A DNA stretch of 60,408 nucleotides from Solirubrobacteraceae bacterium (GCA_024711025.1 JANJTP010000030.1:1-60408), one strand, 5' to 3'. Shown: positions 46,001 to 55,417, numbered from the stretch's first letter. Program-made: numbers and translations. The notes: a model not told the origin generated them from the sequence alone.

Positions 46001-46189
46001 GTGACGTTCATCTGGTTCGTGATCTGGCTGATCGCCAACAACGTCGGCGGCAACGAGCCGCTGGCGCTGGACCCGGTCAACGCGTGGACGGCGACGCTGA
46101 TCCTCGCGGTCGCGCTCGACCTGGGCGCCGGGCACCGGCAGAGCACGTGGGCGCCGAGCGGCGGCAAGCGGGCGGCCGCGGACTCCTAG
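46001..46189 (+). CDS. Small membrane protein
   Basis: 62 aa with two hydrophobic segments (TFIWFVIWLIANNVG and WTATLILAVALDLGAGH). GTG 46001 has GGAGG six bases upstream, which supports translation. The C-terminus is basic (SGGKRAAADS). It stands alone. Function unknown. Confidence 0.7.
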   Translation: MTFIWFVIWLIANNVGGNEPLALDPVNAWTATLILAVALDLGAGHRQSTWAPSGGKRAAADS

Positions 46190-46292
46190 GGCCGCCGCAA
46201 CCCGCGAACAGCGAGCAGCGAGCAGATCGGCGGCCAGACCTACGTGCCCCAGATGCACGCTCGCTACATCACGGAGTAGAAGTGACGCCCGG

Positions 46293-46592
46293 TCAGGGCG
46301 CGCCGGCCACGGCTCCGAGCCCCTCTCGAAGATCGTCGGCGTTCATCGCCGGGGTCAGCTCGACGCTAGCGCCGAGGCTGATGAAGAACGGCTCCGCGAC
46401 GGCCGGGATTCCGGAAGGCCGCTCGAGGTCGAAGAACATCAGCGCTGTGCGCTTCCCGCCGTCGGCGATGAAGTACGTCGCTTCGGGCTTCAGCTCCTCG
46501 ATCGCCCGCTCCACCGTCGCGGCCAACGAGCCGTCCTTTATGGCGCGGTTCCCGGCATCGACGTCCATCTGGACCTTCAGCATCATCCGCAT
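46293..46592 (-). CDS. Conserved hypothetical protein (ferredoxin-fold type)
   Basis: 99 aa. MRMMLKVQMDVDAGNRAIKD is a conserved start seen in actinobacterial small proteins. Alternating beta and alpha segments (KPEATYFIADGGKRTALMFF, EPFFISLGASVELTPAMN) suggest a dimeric ferredoxin-like barrel. No catalytic residues are evident. ATG 46592 is preferred over the Arg-rich extension to 46688. Confidence 0.75.
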   Translation of the reverse strand: MRMMLKVQMDVDAGNRAIKDGSLAATVERAIEELKPEATYFIADGGKRTALMFFDLERPSGIPAVAEPFFISLGASVELTPAMNADDLREGLGAVAGAP

Positions 46593-46713
46593 GGCGCTGC
46601 CCCCAGCTCGTCGGGCCCTGCCTGCGATCGAAGGTAGCCGCACGGCGGCGCGGACGCAAGTGCCACGGCCAGCCGGCACAAGAGCCACGCCCGCGACGGC
46701 ATCGCGCCCCCAC

Positions 46714-46748
46714 CGGCGATCGGCGGCGATCGGCGGCGATAGCCGCCG
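46714..46748. repeat. 10-bp tandem repeat ending in a hairpin after icd
   Basis: GGCGAT(CGGCGGCGAT)x2 followed by AGCCGCCG gives a 6-7-bp stem around GATA at 46731-46748. It lies about 55 bp after the icd stop; no T-tract. Confidence 0.6.
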
Positions 46749-46801
46749 CCCCCGCGGGGCGCCTTGACGGCCTGTGGGGGCGACGGCGACGGATCAGGCG
46801 C

Positions 46802-48031
46802 TCACGCCACCGACAGCAGGCTCATGCGCTGCTGCAGGTTCTCGTCGATCGCCGCGAGGAACTCCTGCGTCGTCAGGTAGGGCTGATCGGGCCCGACGAG
46901 TAGCGCCAGGTCCTTCGTCATGCGCCCGGACTCGACCGTCTCCACGCAGACCCGCTCGAGCGTCTCGGCGAACGCCGTCACCTCGGGCGTGCCGTCCAGG
47001 CGCCCGCGATGGGCGATCCCGCGCGTCCAGGCGAAGATCGAGGCGATCGGGTTGGTCGACGTGGGCTTGCCCTGCTGGTGCTGGCGGAAGTGGCGCGTGA
47101 CGGTGCCGTGCGCGGCTTCGGCCTCGACGGTCTTGCCGTCGGGCGTGCTGAGGACGCTCGTCATCAGGCCCAGCGAGCCGAAGCCCTGGGCGACGGTGTC
47201 GGACTGGACGTCGCCGTCGTAGTTCTTGCAGGCCCACACGTAGCCCCCCTCCCACTTCATGGCCGCAGCGACCATGTCGTCGATGAGCCGGTGCTCGTAC
47301 GTGATGCCGGCCTTGGCGAAGTCCTCCTTGAACTCGGCTTCGAAGACCTCGGCGAAGATGTCCTTGAAGCGCCCGTCGTAGCCCTTGAGGATCGTGTTCT
47401 TCGTCGATAGGTACACGGGGAAGCCGCGGTCCAGGCCATAGCGCATCGACGCCCGTGCGAAGTCGCGGATCGAGTCGTCGAGGTTGTACATCGCCATCGC
47501 GACGCCGCTGCCGGGGAAGTCGTAGACCTCGACCTCGATCGGCTCGTCGCCGCTCTGCGGGGTGTACGTCAGGGTCAGCTTACCGGGCCCGGGGATCTTG
47601 AGGTCGGTGGCGCGGTACTGGTCGCCGAAGGCGTGGCGGCCGATGACGATCGGCTTCGTCCAGCCGGGCACGAGCCGCGGGATGTTGGAGATGACGATCG
47701 GCTCGCGGAAGATCACACCGCCGAGGATGTTGCGGATCGTGCCGTTCGGCGAGCGGTACATCCGCTTGAGGCCGAACTCCTTTACGCGTGCCTCGTCCGG
47801 CGTGATCGTCGCGCACTTGACGCCGACGCCGTGCCGCTTGATCGCGTTGGCCGCGTCGACGGTGATCTGGTCGTCGGTCGCGTCACGCTGCTCGATGCCG
47901 AGGTCGAAGTACTTCAGCTCGACGTCGAGGTACGGGAGGATCAGCTGGTCCTTGATGAACTGCCAGATGATCCGGGTCATCTCATCGCCGTCCAGCTCGA
48001 CGATGGGGTTGGTCACCTTGATCTTCGACAT
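46802..48031 (-). CDS. icd: NADP-dependent isocitrate dehydrogenase (homodimeric, eukaryote-like subfamily)
   Basis: 409 aa. It oxidises isocitrate to 2-oxoglutarate in the TCA cycle, yielding NADPH. The N-terminal [13 protein letters not shown], the substrate loop [39 protein letters not shown] and AAHGTVTRH match the subfamily that includes eukaryotic cytosolic and mitochondrial enzymes. Many actinobacteria use the unrelated monomeric IDH. It is a single gene with its own promoter region upstream (48032-48193). Confidence 0.97.
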   Translation of the reverse strand: MSKIKVTNPIVELDGDEMTRIIWQFIKDQLILPYLDVELKYFDLGIEQRDATDDQITVDAANAIKRHGVGVKCATITPDEARVKEFGLKRMYRSPNGTIRNILGGVIFREPIVISNIPRLVPGWTKPIVIGRHAFGDQYRATDLKIPGPGKLTLTYTPQSGDEPIEVEVYDFPGSGVAMAMYNLDDSIRDFARASMRYGLDRGFPVYLSTKNTILKGYDGRFKDIFAEVFEAEFKEDFAKAGITYEHRLIDDMVAAAMKWEGGYVWACKNYDGDVQSDTVAQGFGSLGLMTSVLSTPDGKTVEAEAAHGTVTRHFRQHQQGKPTSTNPIASIFAWTRGIAHRGRLDGTPEVTAFAETLERVCVETVESGRMTKDLALLVGPDQPYLTTQEFLAAIDENLQQRMSLLSVA

Positions 48032-48193
48032 TTGGGTTCCTTCGGTCTCATGGGGTCAGGCGAGCCGAGGCCGCGAACGACCGTCGCCCCCGGCTCGCGC
48101 GAGGGCTGATGCTACGCGGACCGGTGCGCGGCGGCCGACATCGTCGTGGCTGAAGAAGCGGCCGCAGCGGCCGATGACTGCGGCCGACTACTG

Positions 48194-49603
48194 ATGTCTA
48201 TCCGTAGGAACTCCTCAGCCATGAGCCGCCCGAAAGCCGCCCCCGTCGATCGCGCCGCGCCGTTCGCCCTCGACGAGATGTTCTTCTCGATGACCGACCA
48301 CAAGGCGCACATCCGGTCGGGGAACGAGGTGTTTGCGCGCGTCTCGGGCCTCGAGCTGGAGGAGCTCCTCGGCGCGGCGCACAACATCGTGCGCCATCCG
48401 GACATGCCGCGCGGCGTCTTCGAGGTCTTCTGGCGGCTGCTGAACGCCGGTCGGCCGGTGGCCGCCTACGTCAAGAACCTCTCGACGGACGGCTCCTACT
48501 ACTGGGTGATGGCGGTCGTAGTCCCGACCACGGACGGCTTCCTGTCGGTCCGCATCAAGCCGTCCACCGAGCTGTTCGGCACGATCCGGGAGCTGTACGG
48601 GGAGCTCCACGCGCTCGAACGGGAGGTGGAGGCCGGCGACCCGCGCAACCGCAAGGCGGCGATCGAGGCCTCCTCCCGGCGGCTCGACGAGCGGCTCGGA
48701 GCGCTCGGCTTCCCGGGCTACGAGGCGTTCATGCGCGCCGCGTTCCCCGCCGAGGTGCTTGCACGGCAGGCCGGCCTGCACGAGCCCGCGTCCAGCCGGA
48801 TCGTGGCCGAAGGGAGCGATCCGGGGCTGCGGGCGGTGCTGGGCGCATGCGCGGAGACCGACCGCTTCCTCGACGTGCTCGTCGCGACGCTCGGCGAGCA
48901 CACCCGGATCGGCGAGACCCTCTCGGGCAAGTCGGAGTTCGTCCTCGACCTGGCCGACAACGTGCGCCTCTTCTCGCTCAACGCGCTCCTGGCTGCCTCC
49001 CGGCTCGGACGCGACGGAGCGGCGCTCGGGGCCGTCGCACAGCTCATGCGCCAGCGCTCCGACCAGGCGGCACCGGTCATCCAGTCGGCGTCGTCGGAGA
49101 TCGCGGCCACGGTCGAGCTGCTCTCGGACGTCGGGTTTCGGATCGCCTCCGCGAAGCTCCTGACCGAGATGACGATGGTCTTCGTCGCCGAGCTCCTCGA
49201 GCAGGACGAGCGAAGCGACGGCGCCGTCCACGATCTGGGGGCGCTCGTCGACTGCATGCGGCGGGAGATCGACGGCGTGCTCGACGCGCTCGTCGCCCTC
49301 GACCGGCGGCTCGTCGCGCTGATGGGCCACGTCACGACGATCGACCGCGACCTCGCGGTGCTCTCGACGCTCGAGGTCAACGGCCGCGTCGAGGCCGCTC
49401 GCCACCCGGACGCGCGCCACGTGGAGACGCTGTTCAAGACGATCAGCGAGCAGGTCCGCTCCGCCCGCGGCCAGATGACCGAGTTCCACGCCGTCGACCA
49501 GCTGCGCCGGGCGCAGACCCATCAGCACGAGGCGCCGGCGATCCGCAGGCACGTCGCGCAGATCGAGCGGCAGATCGGTGAGATGGTGCCGGTGGCGGCG
49601 TGA
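48194..49603 (+). CDS. Aer-like PAS sensor with soluble receptor-like helical domain
   Basis: About 469 aa. Residues 28-125 form an Aer-type PAS domain (GNEVFARVSGLELEELLGAA, HNIVRHPDMPRGVFEVFWR, VKNLSTDGSYYWVMA), which in Aer binds FAD and senses redox. The rest is long helices with chemoreceptor-like heptads (LADNVRLFSLNALLAASRLG) but no membrane helix, no HAMP and no clear CheW hairpin. No che genes lie nearby. The start is uncertain (48146 GTG, 48194 or 48221 ATG). It may signal to a pilus or chemosensory system encoded elsewhere. Confidence 0.8.
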   Translation: MSIRRNSSAMSRPKAAPVDRAAPFALDEMFFSMTDHKAHIRSGNEVFARVSGLELEELLGAAHNIVRHPDMPRGVFEVFWRLLNAGRPVAAYVKNLSTDGSYYWVMAVVVPTTDGFLSVRIKPSTELFGTIRELYGELHALEREVEAGDPRNRKAAIEASSRRLDERLGALGFPGYEAFMRAAFPAEVLARQAGLHEPASSRIVAEGSDPGLRAVLGACAETDRFLDVLVATLGEHTRIGETLSGKSEFVLDLADNVRLFSLNALLAASRLGRDGAALGAVAQLMRQRSDQAAPVIQSASSEIAATVELLSDVGFRIASAKLLTEMTMVFVAELLEQDERSDGAVHDLGALVDCMRREIDGVLDALVALDRRLVALMGHVTTIDRDLAVLSTLEVNGRVEAARHPDARHVETLFKTISEQVRSARGQMTEFHAVDQLRRAQTHQHEAPAIRRHVAQIERQIGEMVPVAA

Positions 49604-49621
49604 GGAGCCGGCGAGGCGCGG

Positions 49622-50722
49622 TCAGCGGCGCGCGGCCTTGAGCGTGATCGTCTGGGTGCGCGTCACGGTGCGACGAGCGTCCTTGACGGTGGTGCGGAGC
49701 GTCACCTTGACGTCGTGGCGGACGCGACGCAAGGCCTTGCGCGCCTTGGCGCGCAGCTTGACGCGCAGCTTGCCGGTGCCCGCGCTCGGGAAGCGGCCGG
49801 TGCCCTTGGCAACCTCAACGCTGCGTGCGGAGCGGGTCATCATCGCGTAGAGCGAAGCGCTGATGCCGCGCATCGTCGCCGCCGTGGTGATCCGGCAGGT
49901 CAGCGAGCAGCGGATCGGCTGGCTGAAGCCGCGCATGACCGCGTCGTAGAGGTTGGCGCGCCTCGGCAGGCGCTTGATGGTCGCCGCGCGGTAGACGGCG
50001 ATCGACTCGGCGTGGAACTCCTCGATCGTCGCGGCCCCGCCGCCTCGGGAGTCCCCGCTGCCGCCGTCGCCCGCGCCCGGGCAGGCGGCGGGCCCCGCCC
50101 CGGTCAGGCAGCCGTCCTGGCTCTCGTCGCCGTAGCCGTCACGGTCGACGTCGGGCTCGATGACGGCCTGGAGCAGCAGCGATCCCGCGACCGGCCCGTA
50201 GGTCAGCGCGCCGCCAGCGTGGCTACCGAGCACGAAGCCCACTTCGCCGGCGGCGGCGGCCGCGACGGGCAACGCAGCGTCGTTTACGTACACGCCGATG
50301 CGCTCGCCCTGCGCGATCGGCATGCCACGCGGACGGTTGAAGTCGTCGCTGAAGGCGAAGCTGTCGACGCCGGCACGCTCGGAAAGCAGCGAGACCTGCG
50401 CAGCGGCGCGCCGGGCGGCGAACGTGCGTGCCGCGCCGCCGGAGCTGAGGATCCTCAGCTCCGCGGCGGGGATCGTCGCACCCAGCTCGGCACCGTGCTT
50501 GATGCGCCAGCCGGTGATGACACCGGTGAGCGGCGCTGCGTAACCGGTGGATTCGAGCTGCGTGAGCGTGCACTCGTTGAACGCGTTCGCTCCGCCGGTG
50601 ACACAGGAGACGCTGGGCGTGCCGCTCAGATCCGAGCCGACAACGGTCGCCGCCGTCGCCGACGCCGGAAGGGCCAGTGCGACGATCACGACGGGCAGGG
50701 CGCGAGTGGACCGGCTGAGCAT
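49622..50722 (-). CDS. Secreted protein with calcium-loop and basic C-terminal module
   Basis: 366 aa. Signal peptide 1-24 (VVIVALALPASATAA). A beta-rich domain to about 190 is followed by a thrombospondin-3-like loop (EPDVDRDGYGDESQDGC), probably calcium-binding, and a Gly/Ser linker. The C-terminus has a Lys/Arg-rich pair of strands (RVKLRAKARKALRRVRHDVK ... TRTQTITLKAARR) like the end of the PKD protein at 34423-36819. Function unknown; surface or matrix role is likely. Confidence 0.8.
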   Translation of the reverse strand: MLSRSTRALPVVIVALALPASATAATVVGSDLSGTPSVSCVTGGANAFNECTLTQLESTGYAAPLTGVITGWRIKHGAELGATIPAAELRILSSGGAARTFAARRAAAQVSLLSERAGVDSFAFSDDFNRPRGMPIAQGERIGVYVNDAALPVAAAAAGEVGFVLGSHAGGALTYGPVAGSLLLQAVIEPDVDRDGYGDESQDGCLTGAGPAACPGAGDGGSGDSRGGGAATIEEFHAESIAVYRAATIKRLPRRANLYDAVMRGFSQPIRCSLTCRITTAATMRGISASLYAMMTRSARSVEVAKGTGRFPSAGTGKLRVKLRAKARKALRRVRHDVKVTLRTTVKDARRTVTRTQTITLKAARR

Positions 50723-50964
50723 GCGGGGAAACGTCCTCGAGGTCGGGAACCTGACCGCGGTGACAATAGGCGAGCGTGATCACTCACAAGGCTCACGCTC
50801 GCCGGCGACTCATCCCTTCGTCCGCGGTGTCGTCGGCGCGCTGACCGCCGGGTTTCACGAGGCATGCTCGCGACGACTCATCCCTTCACCAGAGGCGTGT
50901 GGCGTGATCTGCCGGCTGCCCGCGTCGCAGAAGAGCCTCAGGGAGGGGGCTCGCCGGCCCCCGG

Positions 50965-52098
50965 TCAAGTGCCGAACCAGCGCGCCCGGCGACTCGAGCC
51001 GAAGAGCTCCTTCTCGGCGACCAGGGCGGCGGACGGCGCGTTGAAGCTCCCGGTCCGCGTGGGACCCGACAGGAAGTCGATGTCCACCCGCCCGACCCGC
51101 CCGCGACCGAACTCGATGTAGCAGGAGCCGCGCCCGTCATAGGGACCCGGCCGCTCGCCGCCCCGCAGCTCGGCGATCAGGTGCTTCGCGACCACACGCG
51201 CGGCGCCCTCGGCGAACACTCCCGCTTTCGGCACCCCGGCCGTGGCGACGTCGCCGACCGCGTACACGCCGGGGAAGCGCGTTCGCAGCGTGGCCGAGTC
51301 GACGGGAACGTAGCCCTCCTCCGTCATTCCGCTGGCGATGACCACGTCGGGAGCGCGGTGCTTCGGCACGCCGAGGAAGAGGTCGAACGCAAGCTCGGTG
51401 CCGTCGTCGAGCGCCGCGACGCTGCGCTCGGGATCGATCGAGCTGACGCGGCGCCCGGGGACGAACGCGATGTCGCGCTCGGCGAGCTCCGCCATGAGCG
51501 CGGCGGATGTCTCCGGCGAGGGCGGCACCGGCGTGCCGAACGGGATGACGAACGAGATCCGGCAGGCGTCGCGGACACCGCGCGCGCGAAGCTCGTCGTC
51601 CAGCAGCAGCGCGCACTCGGTCGGCGCCGGCGGGCACTTGAACGGCGCGCCGCAGACGCCGACGATCGCGTGGCCCTCGGAGAACGTCGGGATGATCCGG
51701 GCGAGCCGCTCCGCGCCGGCGACGGAGTAGAACTCGTTCCCACCCTCGGCGAGGCCCGGCGTCGCATCCATGTCGTAGTCGGCGCCGAGCGCGATCACGA
51801 GCACGTCGGCATCGTGGACACCTGCGTCGGTTGTCACCCGCCGCGCATCGGGATCGATCGCGGTGATCGTCTCCCGCAGGACCCGAACGCCGGGCTTCGC
51901 GATGTCGCGGTACTCCAGGCGGACCGCCTGCGGCGTCGTGCGCCCGAACATCACGTCGAGCTTCGAGTACCCGAAGACGAACGCGTCGCTCTTGTCGATC
52001 AGCGTCACGTCGACCTCGCCGCCGACCGCCTCCGAGAGCATCGTGCTGAACTCCAGGCCGCCGAACCCGGCGCCGAGGATGACGACGCGACTGGTCAT
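50965..52098 (-). CDS. FAD-dependent pyridine nucleotide-disulphide oxidoreductase, sulfide:quinone reductase-like
   Basis: 377 aa. FAD motif VVILGAGFGGLEFS at the start, the second ATG-type motif near LVIALGADYD, and GVYAVGDVA near the C-terminus. The segment GVCGAPFKCPPAPTECALL carries cysteines placed as in SQR and flavocytochrome c sulfide dehydrogenase. It could oxidise sulfide or act as a type II NADH dehydrogenase-like enzyme; the cysteines favour SQR. It is divergent from the methyltransferase gene. Confidence 0.85.
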   Translation of the reverse strand: MTSRVVILGAGFGGLEFSTMLSEAVGGEVDVTLIDKSDAFVFGYSKLDVMFGRTTPQAVRLEYRDIAKPGVRVLRETITAIDPDARRVTTDAGVHDADVLVIALGADYDMDATPGLAEGGNEFYSVAGAERLARIIPTFSEGHAIVGVCGAPFKCPPAPTECALLLDDELRARGVRDACRISFVIPFGTPVPPSPETSAALMAELAERDIAFVPGRRVSSIDPERSVAALDDGTELAFDLFLGVPKHRAPDVVIASGMTEEGYVPVDSATLRTRFPGVYAVGDVATAGVPKAGVFAEGAARVVAKHLIAELRGGERPGPYDGRGSCYIEFGRGRVGRVDIDFLSGPTRTGSFNAPSAALVAEKELFGSSRRARWFGT

Positions 52099-52175
52099 CC
52101 GGCGACACTATCCGGCACGCTCTCCTGGTCAAGCGAAGGCTTCGAGCGCCGGTCCCGGTCTAGACTCGCAGCAGA

Positions 52176-52790
52176 GTGACCGAGCGTGGGACGGACGAGC
52201 GGATGTGTGCGGACTTCGACCAGCGCGCGCCCGATTACGACGACTGGTGGCTCGGTTCCGGGTCGTTCGCAGGGCGCGACCGACCCGGTTGGTCTGCGGA
52301 GGTCGAGCGGCTCATTGACGTGGTGCGGGGCTTGCCGCCGGCACGGGTGCTCGATGTCGCGTGCGGCACCGGCTTCCTCACCCGGCATCTGCGCGGCGAG
52401 GTGGTCGCGCTCGACCAGAGCGCTCGGATGGTCGAGATTGCCGCGGCCCGCTTGCCGCACGCGCGTGTGGTCCAGGGGGACGCCCTTCCGCTGCCGTTCA
52501 GCGACGGCGAGTTCGAAAGGATCTTCACCAGTCATTTCTTCCATCACCTGCCGCCCGGCGAACGCGCAGCGTTCATGGCCGACGCTCGTCGCGTAGGGCG
52601 CGAGCTTGTCGTCGTCGAGGACGCGCGCCGGCCGGACGCCCCCGCGGAGCAATGGCATGAGCGCGTTCTGGGCGATGGCTCACGCCATCGCATATATAGG
52701 CGCTCCTTCACGGCCGCCGACCTCGCCGACGAGCTCGGCGGCGGTGAAGTGCTTCACGAGGGCCGCTGGTTCGTGGTCATCGCGAGCTGA
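52176..52790 (+). CDS. Class I SAM-dependent methyltransferase
   Basis: 204 aa. FDQRAPDYDDWW is a common lead-in, and motif I is VLDVACGTGFLTRHL. The acidic residue of motif II is in VALDQSARM, and post-II GDALPLPFSDGEFERI is present. SHFFHHLPPGERAAF resembles UbiE-type enzymes. The substrate is unknown. GTG 52176 is the start. The 3' end overlaps a doubtful convergent ORF. Confidence 0.9.
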   Translation: MTERGTDERMCADFDQRAPDYDDWWLGSGSFAGRDRPGWSAEVERLIDVVRGLPPARVLDVACGTGFLTRHLRGEVVALDQSARMVEIAAARLPHARVVQGDALPLPFSDGEFERIFTSHFFHHLPPGERAAFMADARRVGRELVVVEDARRPDAPAEQWHERVLGDGSRHRIYRRSFTAADLADELGGGEVLHEGRWFVVIAS

Positions 52791-53134
52791 CGCGACGCCG
52801 ACGCCTCGTCGGCCGAGGCGATCCCCTCAGCGGCCGCGCCGCGCGCTTCGCCGGCGACGGTCCGCCCGGAACTGCTCCTGGGCTCGAAGGACCGGAGTGC
52901 CCTGTGGTACCGCGACGGTGCTCTGGTCCTCCGGGTGACCTCCAAGAACGTGGCGGGTTCATCGTGGTCAAGCCCCGAGAGGTCAGCAGCGACGCCGTCG
53001 AACCCGGCCAGCAACATGCCCACGATGGCGCGGTCATCTAGTCCGGTGGCTCGCGTGACGGCGTCCCGGTGCTCGGTGGAAAGCAAGGTGCAGTAGCCGA
53101 CCCGGCGCGGTCGGCCTATGGGCGTGTCGGTCAT
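52754..53134 (-). CDS. Doubtful hypothetical protein
   Basis: 126 aa from ATG 53134. The first half (RVGYCTLLSTEHRDAVTRAT, DDRAIVGMLLAGFDGVAADL) reads like a natural helical protein, and its codons are mostly G/C-ending. The second half is Arg/Ala/Ser-rich and overlaps the methyltransferase 3' end. It may be the head of a decayed gene, as its neighbours are broken. No family recognised. Otherwise 52791-53226 holds nothing I can name. Confidence 0.3.
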   Translation of the reverse strand: MTDTPIGRPRRVGYCTLLSTEHRDAVTRATGLDDRAIVGMLLAGFDGVAADLSGLDHDEPATFLEVTRRTRAPSRYHRALRSFEPRSSSGRTVAGEARGAAAEGIASADEASASRQLAMTTNQRPS

Positions 53135-53226
53135 CCCAAGCGCATAGGCGTTCGAGCCCTTCCGTTCGACGAACGTTGGAGCGTGCCTGGGCCTCCGGCG
53201 GCCGGGCGACGCCGGTCAACCTGCAG

Positions 53227-53965
53227 TCAGCAAACCATGCGCATGACCAGACCGACGGAGTCGGCCTCGCCGCCGAGTTGCTCGTAGTCGTCGGCGCGTA
53301 GGTGCAGCGCGGTGTCAAGCGCGGCCAGCGCGTCAAGTGCATCAGCCAGCTCTGCGCCTCCGCTGCCTGTCTGGAAGCCGGCCGGCGCGTCGAGCACCGA
53401 CGGTAAGCGGCAGCCGAGCGGGCGCAGCCGCTCAGCTTGCCCGCCGACGCTCTTCTTGTCGCGCAACACCTGCCCCTCGGCCAGCCTTCGGAACGACAGC
53501 TCGGGATGGCATTCGTACAGCCAGTCCTGCGCGCCCGGATGCGAGCGCATATACAGGTCAGCCTCGCGCATCTTCGGCGCAATGCCGAACGCCTGCGCGC
53601 TGAGGCCCTTGGTCGTCGGCGCCTCGGCTTTGGCGGCCGCGATGAGCTCGCGCGCGTGCACGTAATTGGTAGCTTCGAGCACGGGCGCCGCCATGGCGGA
53701 GCGAAGACCGTGCTCGCCCGTTCACGCCCCAGCAGCTTGCGCGCCTGGCGGTCACCCGACCGCAGGTCAACGCTGCCCAGCAATCCCATGAGGACGTCGA
53801 CCGCCAACGGCGCGGTCTCGGCATCGCGCAGCGAGACCAGTTCGTCGAAGTCCCGTCGAGCCTCGGCTCGACGCGGTCGATGTGACTATCGCGATGGCCG
53901 AAACCGAGCGCTGCCAGCCACCCTCCGCGGGCGCCATCGCCACCAAGGGCCAAGAGTTCGCTCAT
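53227..53965 (-). pseudogene. DUF429 family gene broken by two frameshifts
   Basis: Three consecutive frames must be joined. Fragment 1 starts at ATG 53965 (MSELLALGGDGARGGWLAA). Fragment 2 reads DFDELVSLRDAETAPLAVDV and LLGRERASTVFAPP (about 53830-53700). Fragment 3 begins near VLEATNYVHARELIAAAK, includes KGLSAQAFGIAPKMREAD and HPELSFRRL, and ends at 53227. The joined product has the DUF429 (predicted RNase H-like) layout. Either the gene has decayed or the sequence contains indels. Confidence 0.8.
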
Positions 53966-53997
53966 TGGGCCGCACGCTACGCCAGCCCGCCGCGGCG

Positions 53998-54795
53998 ATG
54001 AATCGTCCGCTCGTATCGCCAGCATCGTCGGTCGTGCCCAACCATCTCGACTTCCTGGCCGCGCTTGACGACGCCACACGCGCAGCGGACCGCGCGTACG
54101 TGATGTCCGGACAAGCGATGGTGGAGGTCGCTCGGCACGCGCGCCTGAGCACGGACTGGGACGAGGTCGCGCGCTGGACCGGTGAGCTGGTCGCCGAGGG
54201 ATACGTTCTTCACGGTCCTAAGTCAGATACTCGACCCTTGCCGCCGCCCGGGGTGTCCTGGATGTCCCACGACCTCAGTCGCGTGGCCGATTACCGGCTG
54301 ACCGGCAATGGCCGGCAGGAGGCACAACGCACCCGCGAGCATGCCCGGCGAGAGCGGACCGACACCGCACTCGGTCTGCGCTACCCGCAGCTCGCTCGTC
54401 CCTGGATGAGCGATGCCCAAGCGCGCGCGATCGCCGAGCCACTAGACCGCCTTCGTGACGCGCTGGACGCCGGCCGGCCGGTGCCGGCCATCGGCGCCGC
54501 CAAGGACCTCGTGGAGGCTGCCTGCAAGGTCGCCATGCACCACGGCGGGAAGGAGCCCGCCAGCGGCGAGTCGCTGACCAGCCTGTTCAAGGCCGCCGCG
54601 GCTGTGCTGCCCGATACGGGCCACGACGAACAGCTCGGCCGTCGGCTCGCCTCAGTGGTCCACCAGCTTGGGGAGCTTCGCAATGCCACTGGCGCTGGCC
54701 ACGGCCAGGCAACCCTGACCGACGTCCCCGCAGGCGACGCGCGGCTGGCGGCGGCTGCCGCCGTGGCACTCGCGGACTTCGTACTTGGCGAGTAG
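53998..54795 (+). CDS. Abi_C (abortive infection C-terminal) domain protein
   Basis: 265 aa. Residues about 30-110 look like a winged helix (VEVARHARLSTDWDEVARWT ... ADYRLTGNGRQEA). Residues 165-245 match the Abi_C domain: AAKDLVEAACKVAMHH, SLTSLFKAAAAVL and LASVVHQLGELRNATGAGHG. Such domains occur in phage-exclusion proteins and may sense or bind nucleic acid. ATG 53998 is 32 bp from the divergent DUF429 remnant. The frame is intact, unlike its neighbours. Confidence 0.82.
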   Translation: MNRPLVSPASSVVPNHLDFLAALDDATRAADRAYVMSGQAMVEVARHARLSTDWDEVARWTGELVAEGYVLHGPKSDTRPLPPPGVSWMSHDLSRVADYRLTGNGRQEAQRTREHARRERTDTALGLRYPQLARPWMSDAQARAIAEPLDRLRDALDAGRPVPAIGAAKDLVEAACKVAMHHGGKEPASGESLTSLFKAAAAVLPDTGHDEQLGRRLASVVHQLGELRNATGAGHGQATLTDVPAGDARLAAAAAVALADFVLGE

Positions 54796-54806
54796 CCGCC
54801 GGTCGC

Positions 54807-55405
54807 TCAGGCGTCTGGCGGCGCTGGCGCTCCGGTGGGCTCTTCGTCGAGCACGATGTAGTTGACCTCGCGGAGCGGGACATAATGCCAGCCCCGATTG
54901 AGTCCCGACCTCCGTCAACGTCCGGGACCTCCGGATAGACGAGGTAGAGCTCGTCGATGCCGTCGTCCTCGCTCTGCGGCCCACTTCGTGGGCAGCCCTA
55001 CAGGTGGCGGCCGTCCTTGAGCTCGATGCGGACCGTCGCCTCCTCGCTCATATGCTTGAGCATCTGGGCGTAGATGCTCCCGTCGGGCTCCAGGCGGTAA
55101 CCGAAGCGCGCGAGCAGCTGCTTTCCGCGTCGCGTGCCGCGCCTACGCGACGCGGTAGCCCAGGACGCCGGCCAACCCGAGCAGCAGCAGCACATAGCCA
55201 ACCTGCGTCGGCCGCTGCGCGCAGCGCGGCTTGCACCACGGCCACCAGCGGGAGGCTGATGACCACCGAGATGATGAACACCTCGCCCGCCGGGCATGAT
55301 GCTTGGATACCGGGCTCGGTGGCCGAGGTAGGCGAGGAAGCCGGGGGCAACGTACGCGATGACCTCGCCGACGGCGTTGGCGTCCAGCACGATGTGGGCC
55401 ATCAC
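54807..55405 (-). pseudogene. DUF6338-like membrane protein gene with about five frameshifts
   Basis: A coherent protein appears only when frames are switched: IVLDANAVGEVIAYVAPGFL, then EVFIISVVISLPLVAVVQAA, VGYVLLLLGLAGVLGYRVA, RRGKQLLARFGYRLEPDG, EATVRIELKDGRHL, DDGIDELYLVYPEVPDV and finally GWHYVPLREVNYIVLDEE with a stop at 54807. The order of two helices, an RFG stretch and a LKDG beta domain resembles DUF6338. The start is ATG 55402 or GTG 55405. Heavy decay or clustered sequencing indels. Confidence 0.7.
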
Positions 55406-55417
55406 CCGCTCGCGGTC

